NCBI RefSeq assembly: GCF_000006565.2
Contig: NC_031477.1
Location: 3,566,043-3,630,042 of the forward strand
DNA from: Toxoplasma gondii ME49
Taxonomy: Eukaryota > Apicomplexa > Conoidasida > Eucoccidiorida > Sarcocystidae
Length of the DNA: 64,000 nt
Reading direction: 5' to 3'
A program made the position numbers and the translations under genes. This document shows, one piece after another, positions 37,325 to 50,228 of this stretch. Below the pieces are notes generated by a model, which did no database searches, was not told where the DNA came from, and saw nothing but the letters and a program-made list of their open reading frames with translations. Every line of letters begins with the position of its first letter. The stretch's first letter is position 1.

Positions 37325-39503
37325 CTACAAGACACATACAGGTTCGTTTTCTGTCGAAGTCGAGCGAGGGTGAAGACCGGAGCTTCCTTGAGTTTCGCGA
37401 GAGCTGACATGGGAGGGGAAGAGGGGCCGTGAATCGTCGAGTTCGAAATCTTCTGTCGGTTTCGGCGACCGCGAAGACATGCCGGAAGTTCTTTGACCGC
37501 CTGCTGCGTTGCCGTAGTTCATCAGCGTCGGCGCGTCTTCTTCGTTCTCGTCCTGAAAAACAGAATTTTTTGAAAAATTCCACTGCAGGATAAGGTCCAG
37601 TGCAGCGCGGAAAAGCACGACCTTCCCTCCCGACAAAAGTTTGCAGAAAAAAGTTTCTTTAAAAACTGGAGAAATGTCCGCTTTCGAGCATCCAAAACGC
37701 CTTTGGGAAATGGATTGAAGAACATATCGATACATCGCCGAGAACGGTGCTGAATGCAGCAGAGTAGAAGCTGAGGTCCTCAGGTAGACGGCATCTACAA
37801 CTCGCTTACATAATAGGTCGATGTACACAGACTCACAGAGGCCCAGGTACACACAGATGAATAGACGTAGGCATACACACAGAGATCCAAACAGACGGAC
37901 AGGTAAGGCAGATGCGGATAGACATCGAAAGACAAGATTATATCGACACAGGCAGACATTGAGAAACGGAGAAAAACGCTACCGTGTCGAGGGAGAGGTG
38001 CACACCTGTTCGGCTTCGATGAAGCCCAGTTCCGGTTCGTATTTTGATCTTTCTCCAAGTTCTTCTCCCCTTCGACTTTCACCAGCTTCCTGGTCGAGCC
38101 ACCCGCCAGGCCCTCCCGCGGAGGCGCCGACAAGGCCGTAAGAGACATTTGCAAAGCTGTCGAAACCTAAACGAAGAGAAAAGAGCAAGAAAAGAAGAGC
38201 AAAATGGCTACGTGGCGACTCCAGGGCAGACGCGCGTGGAGCTCCAGACCGACAGGGAGAAAGGCAGAAGGAAGAGATAAGGACAACGAAAAACAGAGAG
38301 GAAGAGGAAGCAGACGAGAGATCCAGAGAGAGGAACAGAAGGATAAAGATAAGGAGAGAGAGACAGAACTCGAGAGACAAGACGCGGAAAGGGCGACAGG
38401 AAGACACAGACGCAAAGACGGAGCCAGAAGAAATAAGGAAGAGACAACGCGTGGACGAGCGACGGACAGAAAGGAGGAAATGGAAACACGATAACACGAG
38501 ACAGAACTGTCAACAAGAGGTTTCGCGAACCTGCGTTACGGAAGAACTTCTTCAGTCTTCCAGTTTTCGCCAGATAGTTGATGACGACCATGACGACGAC
38601 GATAAAGAGAAGAAGAAGCAACACTGTCTTTCCTCCTCGACTGACGGGTGAATGGGCGGGACAAGGCACAGCGACCTTCTCGGGCATCCAGCCGCCCTCG
38701 CAGACATCTCCCGGAACCTGGAAGGAAAGGAGACCAACGAAGTTTTCTCCACTCTCTCATCACGCGTTCTTCTCTCTGCATGCAGCCACAAACTCTGGTG
38801 CCCTTCTTGAGAGCGATCTCCAAGTACTCTTTTCCCTACCTCTTCTTTTCTGTCTCTCTTCTCCCTTGCCCTCCCTCTTCCGCCCCCCTCGTTCTCCCTC
38901 CACTACGCTTTCTCCCCTTCTCTCTGCTCTCCCTTTTCTCCAATTTCTCGTTTTTCGACTTACTTTTCGATAGGCAGAGGTGTAGAAGAAAGACGAGGAG
39001 GTGCATGCGGCGGCGGCTGCGGCGTCTGATTCGTCGGCGAACTGCGCGAGGCCAGTCGCTGTCGCGGCGGCGGCTGCTGCTGCGTCGGTCGCCACGCACT
39101 GGGTGGACCCGATGGCTCTCGTGAAGCCAAACTCGCACTCATAGTCCTCCATAGTGCACGGACACACCTGAAAAAATCGCGGAAAACTCACAAAAAGTCA
39201 TGAAAAACATCTCAGAGAGACAAGCGAACGGTACTGAAAAACGTTATTTTCAACACTTTCACTTTTATCTAAAAACAAACAGGTGGTCCTGCGTATAGAC
39301 ATTTCTACGGAGACGCATCAATCTATAATATAAATATAAATAAATATATATATATATATAAATATATAAATATACATATATATAAATATATATATATATA
39401 TAAAGTGTTTTCAAGCAAACTCCTTCACATGCAGAGAAAAACACGCACGTCCCCATGTGTCCCTAGATCCAGGCATGTCCACAGATACAAGATAAATAAT
39501 TGA

Positions 39504-39553
<50 letters not shown>

Positions 39554-40313
39554 GTATGCATATAAATATATGTATGTATATAAATATATATTACATATAC
39601 GCATACATATATGTATATGCATATATAAAAAAATATCTAGATGTATAGATATCTGTATAACTACACATACAGAGGGAGATCGAAACAGGTGAGAATTTCT
39701 CTTTGTGACCCTAGGATACACACAGCGTGCATGTGTGCGTAGGCATTACTACGCTGGGAGACTGGCAAGCACAGAGAACCACCCCCGTCGCTTGTTCAAA
39801 GTGTCTACAGAAAGACTCGCTCTTTCGCGAGATCTGGACTTTTGACAAACGGAGATGGGGGGCGTTGATGGAGGAACGAGTAGAGAGTGACCGTTCGTCT
39901 GCCAGTCCTCTCAGAAGGTAGAATTCGCGGCAAGAGAAGGCGTAACAGGTGACGTGGTTTATGCGGAGAATCATGGAAACGGTTCGCTGTACATGAATTG
40001 ACGAGAGAAAAAGGTACCTTGGAAACTTTCGGGCGGTCAAAGTCTCGGCCGTTGAAGCACTCGCTCGTTTGCTTTCTCCGGGTGTACGTGATATGCTTCC
40101 CCAAAATGCATCTCTCGCCACCGGCGCGGCCATCTGAGGAAAGAAAACAAAGTTCACAGTCTCCTCCTTTTCCCTGCATTTGTGCACATGCATAATGATG
40201 TATTGATACATGCTCATAGACGCGTTTGTCGGACGCACATGCGCATATCGAACGCAATTCTTCCCCCTGTCTTCCTGTACACGCATACATATATATATAT
40301 ATATATATACATG

Positions 40314-40345
<32 letters not shown>

Positions 40346-40669
40346 CTTTTCAGATGCGACGGGACTAGATCTTTTGTTCATTCCGCTGCTTCAGCTGCGA
40401 GCGGTCCAGTTCGCGCACCCGAAGGACTCCACGTTTCGTAGTCGCTGCTGACGGAGTCTGCGGCCCAAATGCCTTTGCACTGCTGCTGGTTCAGCGCGTT
40501 GAAGTCGAGGTGAAATAGAACACCTGAAAACAAAAAATGTAAAGCAGAAGAAAACCGCCGCGACAGAGCCTTCTCTTCCGATTCTGCTGCCGCAAAAAAG
40601 CATTTCCATCGAAATCAACACCAAAGAGCTTCCTTCCCTTGCTTCCCTCGCCTCTCTGTAGACATATGC

Positions 40670-40700
<31 letters not shown>

Positions 40701-43700
40701 TATATCGCACTGTTTGTCCACATTTGTGTGTGTCTTGCATTCCTTTCCGATTTGCAAGATTTTGGAGACTCTGCTCCCGACTCGAGAGTTTTAGCTGCGC
40801 GTTTCTCTGGAAGTGAATTTTGAAGAACTGCTCTCTCTTCTCCTCTCTCTCTGTCTCCCCTTCTCGTCTGTTTCGACGTGCGTTGCCACGGGAGGCGCTG
40901 TTTTCCGACCTGCGGAGTCTTGCTCTCGCTTGCCGTAGAGAAGAAACTCGACACTTGACGCATTCGGCTCGATGACGATGTTGTCGACGAAAAGCGGCGC
41001 CGCACCCAGCTCGAAGTCGTACCAGCTCTGTCCCTCGTTCCAGCTGAAGACGACCTGAAATTAAAACGTTCGAGTCTCCTTCCGACAGCCATCCACGTCT
41101 GCTTTTCGATGCGCAGCAGAAAATCCAGAATTCACAGTTTTCTACTGACAACTTGCAGCGTTCTGGAGTCTATCTTTGTTTTCTCGCTCGTGCGAGTCTA
41201 CACGGGGGAAACTCGACGGCAACTAACAACGGGTCTGACGATGCAGATGGACTTCGAGGAGAGAACAGGCACCCGCGCCATTTCTTTAGACAACAAGAGT
41301 GAATTTCAGCAGAGTAGGAACTGCAGAGAGTCGCTATTTTTCAAGACTCGATAGAGATGCTACAACGCAGGTGAGAAAAAACAACGAATGCCTCAAGCAG
41401 CAAACGCACAAGATCAGAAAGAGAAATGGAAGAGAGTCAAAAATCGGATACAAATGGAGTCCTCTGTCCCAACGTGGAAAGTCGGTATCTTCGCACAGAC
41501 TTCCGCCTTTGGAAAAAGCCAGAAGGTGGATAGGATACGCGGAAAAAAAGAGACACGCGCTTCGAGAGTCACAGACCTCAGAAGAGAAGCGGTACGGCGA
41601 ACTCGAGAGAAAGCAAAGAGCGACAGAAAGAAAAGAACAATTTTGCAAAGAAATCAAGACGGAGAACACAAGCGGAATTGAAGTCTTTGAAGGGGAAGAA
41701 GAACAACTGCAAAGAGACGAACGCGTCGCACCTGATTCGTTTTCTTCGTGTCGTCGGCCATGACTAACAAGCCGCCATGGTCACCCATTTCGTAGATGAA
41801 AGCTCCTTTGTGAGCTTCGATCCACGAGACTCCTCCATCTCGAGAGAGGTAAGTGTTTGCCTGAGGAAAACGAAGAGACGACAAGCAGCATGCAATCGGA
41901 AGAACATCTGTGGGGAAAGATGTCTTTCTTTACACGATCTTTCCTAGTCTTGGCTTCTCCTCTCATTCTTCCCCTTTGGCCTCCTCCCTTCACCCGTCGC
42001 CTCTCGTTCTCCTCCTCTTGTTCTCTCCGTTTTTCCTTTCTCTTCTCCTTGTTCTCTTCTTCTCTATCCCTCTGCGTTTCTCTTCTTTGTCTCCGCATCC
42101 AGTTCTGTTTGCGCGCCATCTTGTTTCTGGCTCCGGCCTCCCCTTCTCGCTGTTTCCACTTGAAACACGCACCTCGTCTTTTTCAGGCCTGAGATAGCTG
42201 CCGACGTTTCCAGTGCCCATGATGATTCCGACGGCGTTCTCGACTGAGTAGAAGGGTGCGAAGTCGCTGAAGCGCGTGATTCCATTCAAGTGAAGCCAGC
42301 AGCGATCGGGCGGACAGTCGATCTTCTGTCCCCTGCTGTCGACTTTCGGAGCCTTCAGATACGACCAAACGCCGCCTTTGTCGAAGGAGATCACTGTGCG
42401 AATCACCTCTTCCTGACGGCTCCGCGTAGCGACGCTTTTGTGCTTCTTCTCGAGGTCCACCTGGACGCCTTCGGCCTCCTCTTCGATCTCCTCCTCCAAC
42501 TTCTCCAGGTCGCCTTGCTGTCCCCCGTCCACGGACGCAGACGAGTCGACTGAGTCCTTGAAGTTCGCCAAGTACACACCCTCGAGAGAAAGCACTTTGT
42601 CGAACTCGCACTCTCCGGTGCTGGTGCGGATGTTGTTCGGCAGCGACAGCGAGTATCGGACACCCTTCGCGTCCGAAATGTACACGTTGCCTGTGTCACC
42701 CTTCTGAGGGAAGCGAACAACGAAAACCGGAGAACGCGGAACGAGCTCGTGAAGACTTGCAAAACTGGAAAAAAGAAAACGAACGCTCCAGGAGAAAAAG
42801 CAAACGCGACGCGGCAATAAACGGGCTCTCTCCCTCGCGCGACTTTGAGGTACGCATGTGTGTGTTTCAAGGAGGAAAATGTCCGGTGTATATACACCGC
42901 TCTCTGGAGCACTTTGTCGTGTCCAGCAGGAAACGGACGACGCGTCTGTATGTATGTATGTATGTTATGTATGTATGTATGTTATGTATGCAAGTATGTA
43001 TGTATGTATGTTATGTATGTATGCCTGCCTGTATGTATGTGTGTGTGTGGCCATGGACGCTCTTCAAATTTGACTTCGAAGCAGACAACCACAAACACTC
43101 GCCATCAGCTCGACAGTGAGTACTTGTCAGTTTCTTCGAAATGGTGCGCATGGCTCAGTCTTTCGGGGATCTTTAGGAAGAATATTCGAGTTTCATGAAG
43201 AAAAAATAAAAATCCGTGCAAACACTTGATGGACAAATGAAAAAATCCTGTTGCAGAGATGATGACTCCTAGGACGGTGGTCCTGGTCAAATGAACCCCT
43301 GCGCAATCGTCTTCTCTCGTTGTTATTACGAGTGAGAACACGAATCCGTAGATGACGCCTGGAAGACAAGTTGCTTCCAAAGATCTTACGTTGTCGTGGC
43401 CGTGATTCACATGCAACATAATCGCGTCTTCAGACGTATCCAAGACCGTGTAACTCCTCTCCTCTATTTCAACCGGCAGCTTGGCCATCTGCACAAGACA
43501 CCGACGAAATGGAAAAGACAAGAGCGTCACTTTCACCCTCCGGAAATCTTGAAAAAGGAAACACGCAGACACTCACATTCACGCGAATATATATATAAAT
43601 ATATATATATATATAAATATATATGCATATACATATATAAGAAGTTGTATGTATATGCATGTGGGTGTGCAGAGATATATACATGTAGAGATAGGTATAT

Positions 43701-46110
43701 GAGCACATTGCACAAGTCGAGACGAGGAAAGGTCCTCAGAAGCATCCCAAATGGTCATGCACCTCCGCGGGCCTCTCGATGGGCGTATGTCCACGGACAT
43801 GCAATTCGACAGGTATCTGCAAAAATAAATTCAAGAATGGGCGTGTGGCTGCGTGGGAAGCAGGAACTGCACACTGGAGACCGCAGCAGAGCTCTCCTAG
43901 ATTTCTGCGTCTCAAAGGCGCCAGACGCTGCTCGTCAAGATCCGTCTACACTCCTCCCCCACCGGACGAGAAGAGAGCGCGGCATGAGGAGAGAGAGAAC
44001 GGGAGAAGCGAGGAGGACGGAAGAAAGACCTACCTGGAATGACTTGCCTCCATCCGTGGACACGAGGAGAGAGACCGTTTGCTTGGCGGCGTCTTTCACT
44101 TTCGCAACGAAGAAATATCCATTCGACAAAAGGAACTTGTTTCCGCGGTAGACCAGACGCGTGATGGTCGCTCCAAAGTCCGGAGTGTACATCAGATCCA
44201 CGTTTTTAGACTACGAAAAACACAACACACACAACCAAGGTGCGTGTAAAAACGGACATCTCCTCTGTCTGGCTATCTCTGTTTTGTATCTCACCAAGTT
44301 CCTCTGTCTAGCTCCAACGGTTTCTCTTCCTTTCTGGGTGTCTGCGTATCTCTCTCTCTCCCTCTCTCTGCACCGGTCTGTCTCCCCCCAGAAACCCCCC
44401 ACATCTGGCTCCTTCCTTCACCCACCCTACGTTTCTTCTCTTTCTCTTCCTCTTTCTCTTCCTTCTTCTTCTTTTCTCTTTCTCTTCCTTCTTCTCCCTT
44501 CTTCTTTGCTCTTTTTTTCTCTTTTTTTCTCTTTTTTTCCGTCTGTTTTTCGACTTCGCACCCATCCGCCGTATCGGGGCTGATCTCCGGATCTTCCGCG
44601 GTGCTGCGTGAAGAAGATATGGTCGGTGTTTCCGAGCTTCTTGTCTCCCCAGGAGAACTGGACGACGTAGTCGGCTACGAGTTTGAAGGAGCGACCCAGG
44701 TCCCGCGTGTAGAAGAGCTGGTGGTTGCAGTCTTGCTGGCTCTGCGCGCGGCTCGCGGTGCCGCTGCCCGAGTAGCATGCGTCCGTCCAGGTCGACAGAA
44801 TCGCGTACTTGGGCCGCGTGGGGTGGAAGTGGAAGTTGTGAATCGTGTTCTTGTACTTGAGCCGGCGGAACGTCGCGGCGCTGTCCTCAGAGATGAAGTG
44901 GTTTCGCTTGGACCCCACAATCAACACGACGCGCTTGTCCACTGGCGACACGATGATGGAGTCGACCGCCACAGTGCCGGTGGCCGCCTCCGACGACTTG
45001 AGCAGATCCGTGATTTCCGTCCAGGACTTGCCTCCGTCCTGCGAACGGTACAGCCGCCCCCGCCGCGTTTTCAACAAAATCGTCCGGTGGTCGGTGCCGC
45101 ACCACTGAATGTCCTCGATGTGACTGTCGAACGAAACCTCGGACACCGAGACTGCACGGGCAGCGCAAACACAAACCCACAGGCGCAGCCGCGACGTTCG
45201 GACGCGCGGAGACGGAGAAGCGAACGGAGGTGGAGCCAGCGCAAACGGCCAACGAGAGGAGGTGGGGCGCGGGAGGGGGAAAGAAAAAGTGAAGACCAAG
45301 AAGCATCAGCACCATGACAGAGAAGAGATGAGAAACGAGACGAATGGGGACAGATCAAAACAAGAGGAACGGAGAATGCAAGAGGAAAAACAGAGGACAA
45401 GAAAAAAAGAGAAAATAGCGAGAAAGAGGGCAACTTGGAAGGCAAAGAGCAGAGACCAGAAGACCATACAAGAAGATACGTAGAGAGCAAAAAGAGTGAA
45501 AGAGAGCGAAGAAGTGGAAGCTTCAGGCACGACGCAAAAAAGAAACGCAAGAGGATAAACGCAACTGACAGCATCAACGCGATACCCTACTTCCTGAGAT
45601 TCGTCTTCCCCCAAAAGAAAGCCTTTCTCCATTTCTAAAACATCAACTCGCCTCGATTCCGGGGCTCTAAGCCACCTCCACTGAAGTTCTGAATACGACA
45701 AATTCCGTCTCTCATGCTGACAAACGGAAGATAACCCCTCTATACGGATGCAGAAGTGTATAGACACCTCAAATCGCAGACACTATTGTCCTTCGAAAGC
45801 GCTGCGACTCCACGTGTGTCGAGCACGCATTCTTTCTTGCAACAGAACTAGAGAGAAGACGAGAAACCGTGTTCTACGGCCTCCGACTTCCTGCATGAGA
45901 AAAGAGGCACTTGTGTTCCTCTGAAGACGTACCCTTTTTGTTTGCGTAGGACGCAGCGTTGGCGACGAGGACTGAGGATTCACGCTTCTGCGCGTCTTCA
46001 CTGAAGAATCCCGGCAGAAGCGAAGGCGAAAGAACTGCGAGAAAAGCAAGGAAAACCGCGAGTGTTCGGCCGGCCGCCGGTGGGCGGCCTCGTGCGAAGC
46101 TGTGCGCCAT
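37325..46110 (-). CDS. SORTLR: Sortilin-like Vps10-domain receptor, 14 exons, about 967 aa
   Basis: Exons: 46110-45933, 45151-44562, 44210-44034, 43816-43763, 43488-43390, 42703-42173, 41860-41732, 41054-40910, 40523-40419, 40133-40018, 39167-38964, 38717-38531, 38166-38006 and 37552-37325 (2904 nt in frame). Residues 1-35 are a signal peptide. Residues 60-640 form the Vps10 beta-propeller, with Asp-box repeats such as YRSQDGGKSW, VSTDGGKSF and LSRDGGVSW. Residues 640-800 are the 10CC cysteine-rich modules (CILGKHITYTRRK, CPCTMEDYECEFGF). One membrane span lies at about 807-826 (TVLLLLLFIVVVMVVINYL). The cytosolic tail of about 140 residues has SYGLV (a YxxPhi signal) and acidic DDSRPLF-type motifs that could bind adaptors or retromer. 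In T. gondii this receptor carries cargo from Golgi to rhoptries and micronemes and is needed to form them. Insertions not typical of animal sortilin are an acidic Glu-rich loop at about 417-465 and poly-Ala tracts at about 735-765. The start has a strong context (accATGg). Confidence 0.95.
39327..39640. repeat. (TA)n microsatellites in SORTLR intron 10
   Basis: TA/TAAA runs lie at 39327-39404 and TA/CATA runs at 39505-39640. Others lie in neighbouring introns at 40288-40346 and 40670-40705. Confidence 0.85.
42884..42899. repeat. Dispersed palindrome copy, 16-bp perfect (CGGTGTATATACACCG)
   Basis: A perfect palindrome with TA centre in a SORTLR intron, about 50 bases from a TATG microsatellite. 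Confidence 0.8.
42949..43052. repeat. (TATG)n microsatellite in SORTLR intron 5
   Basis: About 100 bases of TATG repeats, interrupted several times by a TTATG slip and once by CCTGCCTG, ending in a short TG run. Confidence 0.9.
43587..43640. repeat. (TA)n microsatellite in SORTLR intron 4
   Basis: About 54 bases of TATA/TAAATA repeats lie between the exons at 43763 and 43488. Confidence 0.8.
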
Positions 46111-46314
46111 GGTGACTGTCTGTACACCGGAGGAGGCCTGCAGACCGGATGGACGGGAGCTGAGGGCACACAGAGGTGTCTTCTTCCTCGAGAGCAGGAA
46201 CGAGGCGAGTCGCCGGTGAAAAGCAACTGAACGAGACAACACGCGACTGGCGACGGCGCTCACTGACGACCGAGACAAAGGCCAACGACGGAGGCCGCCA
46301 TGCGGTGTGCGCGA

Positions 46315-46328
46315 GGTGTACATACACC
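46315..46328. promoter_or_regulatory. Dispersed palindrome copy near the SORTLR start (GGTGTACATACACC)
   Basis: A perfect family member about 205 bases upstream of the SORTLR ATG, the copy with the most promoter-like position. Regulatory function is inferred from position only. Confidence 0.45.
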
Positions 46329-47428
46329 AGAAGACTGGGCGCGCCGCGAAGCCTGTGCGTTCGCTAGATTCGAGAAGCTTGTCCCTTCTTCTCTCAGTTT
46401 CGCTGTCTCTCCTGGTGCGTCTCTTCTCGAGGCAGCTGCTTCAGCTGAGAGACCGGCGACAAGAACGGAGTCCTTTGCTTCGCTGAGAAAACGAGAGCGG
46501 CGAAGGGAGACAGTGTGCGTCTGGAAATCGGCCGAAATCCGAGAAACGCGGGCGACGGCTCAGGGAGGGACGAAGACGCAGAAACCGGTGGTCTACGGCG
46601 TGGAAAAGGCAGACTGGCATGCAAGACCTAGGAGTCTCCTGTGTTACGAAAACGCGTCCCGTGTGGGGGTTGCGAGTGTGTGTAGAGTCCGGCAAAGACA
46701 GACGCGGCGTCGCGCACGAGAGAGCGGCGATCCGAGAAGGTAGGAGAGTCCGAAAGGAGTTTTGTGTGAAGAGAGGGAATAGCCAAGGACGGGAGTCTCG
46801 CCGATCCTCCCTGCGCCCGGCGGTGCAGACAGCGAGGCGCGGCGAAGAGCGAAGACAGGCGCCGTGGAGGACGAAGGGAAAGGAATGTCTTCGCTGGCGA
46901 CAGATGAGAAGAAAACAGAGCGAGTCTCCGCTTTTCCGACAACTGACTCTTCGAGACCGTGCGCCCGCGTGCCCTCGCTTGCACAGAAAGACAAGCTTCT
47001 CTCTGAGGAGGGAAAGAAGTGCTTGACGCACCGTCTGAATGCGGCAGAAAGCAGTGGAACCTCGGCTGCGAAGTCCCGGAAAAGGAAAGATTCGCGACGA
47101 CTGCGGCAGACAAAAAAAAGGGGAAAAACTGCAGAAAAAAAGCAAAGACAGCGCACACGCGTCTCCCCCTCCCCCCGGGGAGAGCCGCGAGAAAGGTGCC
47201 GCCGAGAAAACAGCGAGCGACTTGCGATCCCCAGAGCCGCTGAAAAATACCGCTAGCAGCCCAAGAACAGAGAAACGCGCGAACGCGACAGAAAAGAAGA
47301 CTTTCGAGAAAACAAAATTCCAGAAAACAGGCTTCCAGGCAGCCTCTCTCAAGACTTCTAACCTGTCCAGCCCCAGGTGTGCGAGCTGCGCCCTTCAACG
47401 CGCCAAAAGCGACAAACTTGCACATGAT

Positions 47429-47450
47429 TTGCGGTGTATATACACCGCAA
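47429..47450. repeat. 22-bp perfect palindrome with core GCGGTGTATATACACCGC
   Basis: The longest member of the dispersed family: the 18-bp core is flanked by TT and AA that continue the pairing. It lies about 1.3 kb upstream of the SORTLR start. Confidence 0.85.
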
Positions 47451-47673
47451 CTCCGTGCTTGGCAGGTGCCAGTTTCGAGCTCTCGAATCCATGAAAGAAA
47501 CTAAGAATGCGGAAACGAAAGAAGTTGTTAGCCAGCGGAGGCGCGATCGGGCCAGGCGACGAAGTTTCTCCGGAGTCGCTTTTCCCCGAGGTCTCGTGTG
47601 GCCAGAAAGTTCCAGCAAATCGCGAGGAAAGAGGCAACAACTGACAGCTCACCGAAGCCTGACAAACACATGG

Positions 47674-47687
47674 GGTGTATGTACACT
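47674..47687. repeat. Dispersed palindrome copy (GGTGTATGTACACT)
   Basis: One arm base differs from consensus; it lies about 225 bases from the 22-bp palindrome. Confidence 0.65.
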
Positions 47688-49917
47688 CCACAAAACACGT
47701 GGGTGCCGCCTTTCTGTGAATCTCTCGTTCGTTTCTCGCCTTAACGGCAAACCAAGGGGAGGGGAGAAGAGGCTAATGATCAGGGGAGGAAAGCCAGGCT
47801 TGGGCAGGATGAACACACAGCAAATTCTTCCCCGGTGGAAGTGTCTGCTTTCTCGTCTCTGCCATCTGAAAGAGCTCGTGGCAGTGAAACGAATGCGGAC
47901 GTGCCTCTAGTTCTTTTACAAAGAGTTCCTCGTGTCGCGCAAAATGCATCACACCAAGTGAGCGGCCGCGGGAGAAGCTTGCGATAGGAGAAACAGATTT
48001 CTTCGGGAGAAGTGTTCCAAAGAAAGGCATGGAGAAGCCGGACTCGACGCATTTTTCTTCTCTATTCTCTGTGTGTAGCGTTCTCAAGGCAGAGGGGCTC
48101 CTGATGACATATCGCACAAATCTCGGAGGAAAAACGAGAAGGGAGAGAGTGTGGCTTCTTGCCTTTCCAGAATGTCAATCTTGTTCAGTCTGTGCACCTC
48201 AGTGGCATAGGTCACGACATTTCCTGCTTTCTTCGTAGACACAGATACACACACACTCTCTCTTTGTTTCCTCGTTGTTTTCATACCCCTTTTTCTTCCC
48301 TTCACAAGACGCAGAGGCACACTCCCCCTTTTCTTGCTGTCTCCCTCGCTTCCTTTGTCCCTTTCTGATTTTTTCCTCTTCTTTAATCCCTCTTTCCTTT
48401 GGTATTCTTTGAGACGCAGATCCACAGACCGTCTGCTGCACTTTTTCCTCTGAGCTTTCCAGAAAACAGTCGAGGTTTTCTCCAGTGCGTTGCGAGTCTT
48501 GCACAGTGCGTGTCGAAGCGCTTGCGAGATAAAGGCGAGCACTGGTTCATTCACCACCTTCAAACCCGCAGCGACTCGTTTCTGTTCTTTGTGTCTCCGC
48601 ATGAGTGCCACGCATTTCCACTTTGGATCAGATGGCACAGACTTAGCACGTCTACGGGGATCTCTCTTTTTCTGAACGACGCGTAGATATCCTCGCGATT
48701 CTTTTCAAGTAAAGACAGGTTTTTCACCTCAATGTTTAAGTCTACTGTCTGCCGTTCGGTGCTTTGCTTAGGAACGAAGAAGCGAAGTGGGGGAGGGACC
48801 TCTCTGAGCAGACGAAGCAAGAAAGAACCGCGAATCCCGAATCGCAAAGAAAACGCGGAAATATGAAGCACAAAGACGATGTCACCTTCCGGGGAATTTT
48901 ACGAAAGAGGCGACAAGACTCTTGTGGCGTCAAAAGCCTCTTAGCACTTCACTCTCGCACCCTCTTGAAAACAGAGCTCGCGTGGGGAGAGAGGAAGGCG
49001 ACAAGCACTGCTCGATTCACACAAAGCAATGCTTTCGAGATGTGCAAGCGCGGGAGAAGTGCACAACGATTCCTTCGAATCGGTCTCGTCAGGCACAGGG
49101 AAACGCACGCAGTCTACAGAAAAAAAACTCAGAGTTCGATATCTCGTCCTAAATAGCCCTCATTTTTTTAAATTTAACATATATATATGTATATATATAT
49201 ATATGGATGTATATGTATATCCGTGACTTAAGGATCAGCTGCATACGTCTGTCGTCTGTACACATTTACAGAGGCAGATCTCACTCGTTGTTTCGTCGAG
49301 AGACAAATGCACACACGAATGCAGGTACGTACATTATATATATATATATATATACATGTAGATATCTATGTAGATTGATCTTTATGTGTATAAATACATG
49401 TGTCGATACATACACACACCTTTGTGAGTTGTGTAAATGTGGTGTTTCTTGCAAAAATACATTGTGAACTGCGAGTGAAACGACAATGTTCCAATTTTAC
49501 GCTCAGGAGAAACGTGGAAGGCCTTTAGAGTGTCGTGTGAAATAGTGAACTCGAGACGCAGCCTCTGTCTCAAATGAGCCTCTGTCTCGCGCCTTGGCTT
49601 TTCATGTTTTCTCCAAGAGGCAATTGCACAGTTCCCGCATTGGAGACGCTTTTTTCCTAGTTCAGAGCGCGCGCGGCAGAGAAAGGCTCATCGATGCACC
49701 CGAAAAACGCATGCAACGCACTGCCTCTGTCTTCGCTTTGGAAGAAGCCGGCGCCTGCGTTTTCTCAACGCAGAGTGGCGCACACATGCGAGAGACGAAC
49801 CGCTCTTCGATGTCCCTAATTCAACGAAATTCACAAAGAGCAGTTTCTGCGAAAGCAGCCAACTTTCATCGAGGCCTCCCCTCACGCATGCGCTAACAGA
49901 TCCCACACAGAAAGATG

Positions 49918-49995
49918 TACATATACATATATGTATATATATATATATGCCCATATATATCCAAATGTATCCAGATATATCTATATGCATCTATA
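49918..49995. repeat. TA/CATA microsatellite
   Basis: About 78 bases of TATA/CATA-type repeats in the 3' flank of PPKL. Confidence 0.8.
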
Positions 49996-50228
49996 TCTTG
50001 TATATAGAGTGACAGACAGACATATGCGGAACATATACAGAAATATAGACACGTATAGTAAATGCGCGGATGCGGGTTCAGTGGAAAAAGAGACAACCGT
50101 GAAGAAGGAAGATTGCGATCGAACGCAAGATGCGTTCCGCATTCCAGCAAACTTTTCTCTCCTTCGAGCCGAGAGGGACGCGAAAGAGAAACAAGAAAGA
50201 GAAAATGCAGGAGATAGAGTCGGAGAAA

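Larger units (their letters stand above)
46111..50228. other. Intergenic between SORTLR and PPKL
   Basis: This holds the SORTLR promoter and leader: the plus strand is purine-rich around 46.9-47.3 kb, so the minus strand is CT-rich. It also holds the 3' flank of PPKL. Palindrome copies lie at 46315, 47429 and 47674. (TA)n runs lie at 49178-49226, 49334-49356 and 49918-49995. Two overlapping minus-strand open frames (48084-48638 and 48560-48871) have no recognised motif and were not called. Confidence 0.55.

Noticed and set aside
48084..48871. Overlapping minus-strand open frames of 184 and 103 codons
   Set aside because: They are in different frames with no convincing splice pair or motif, and lie in the 3' flank of PPKL.
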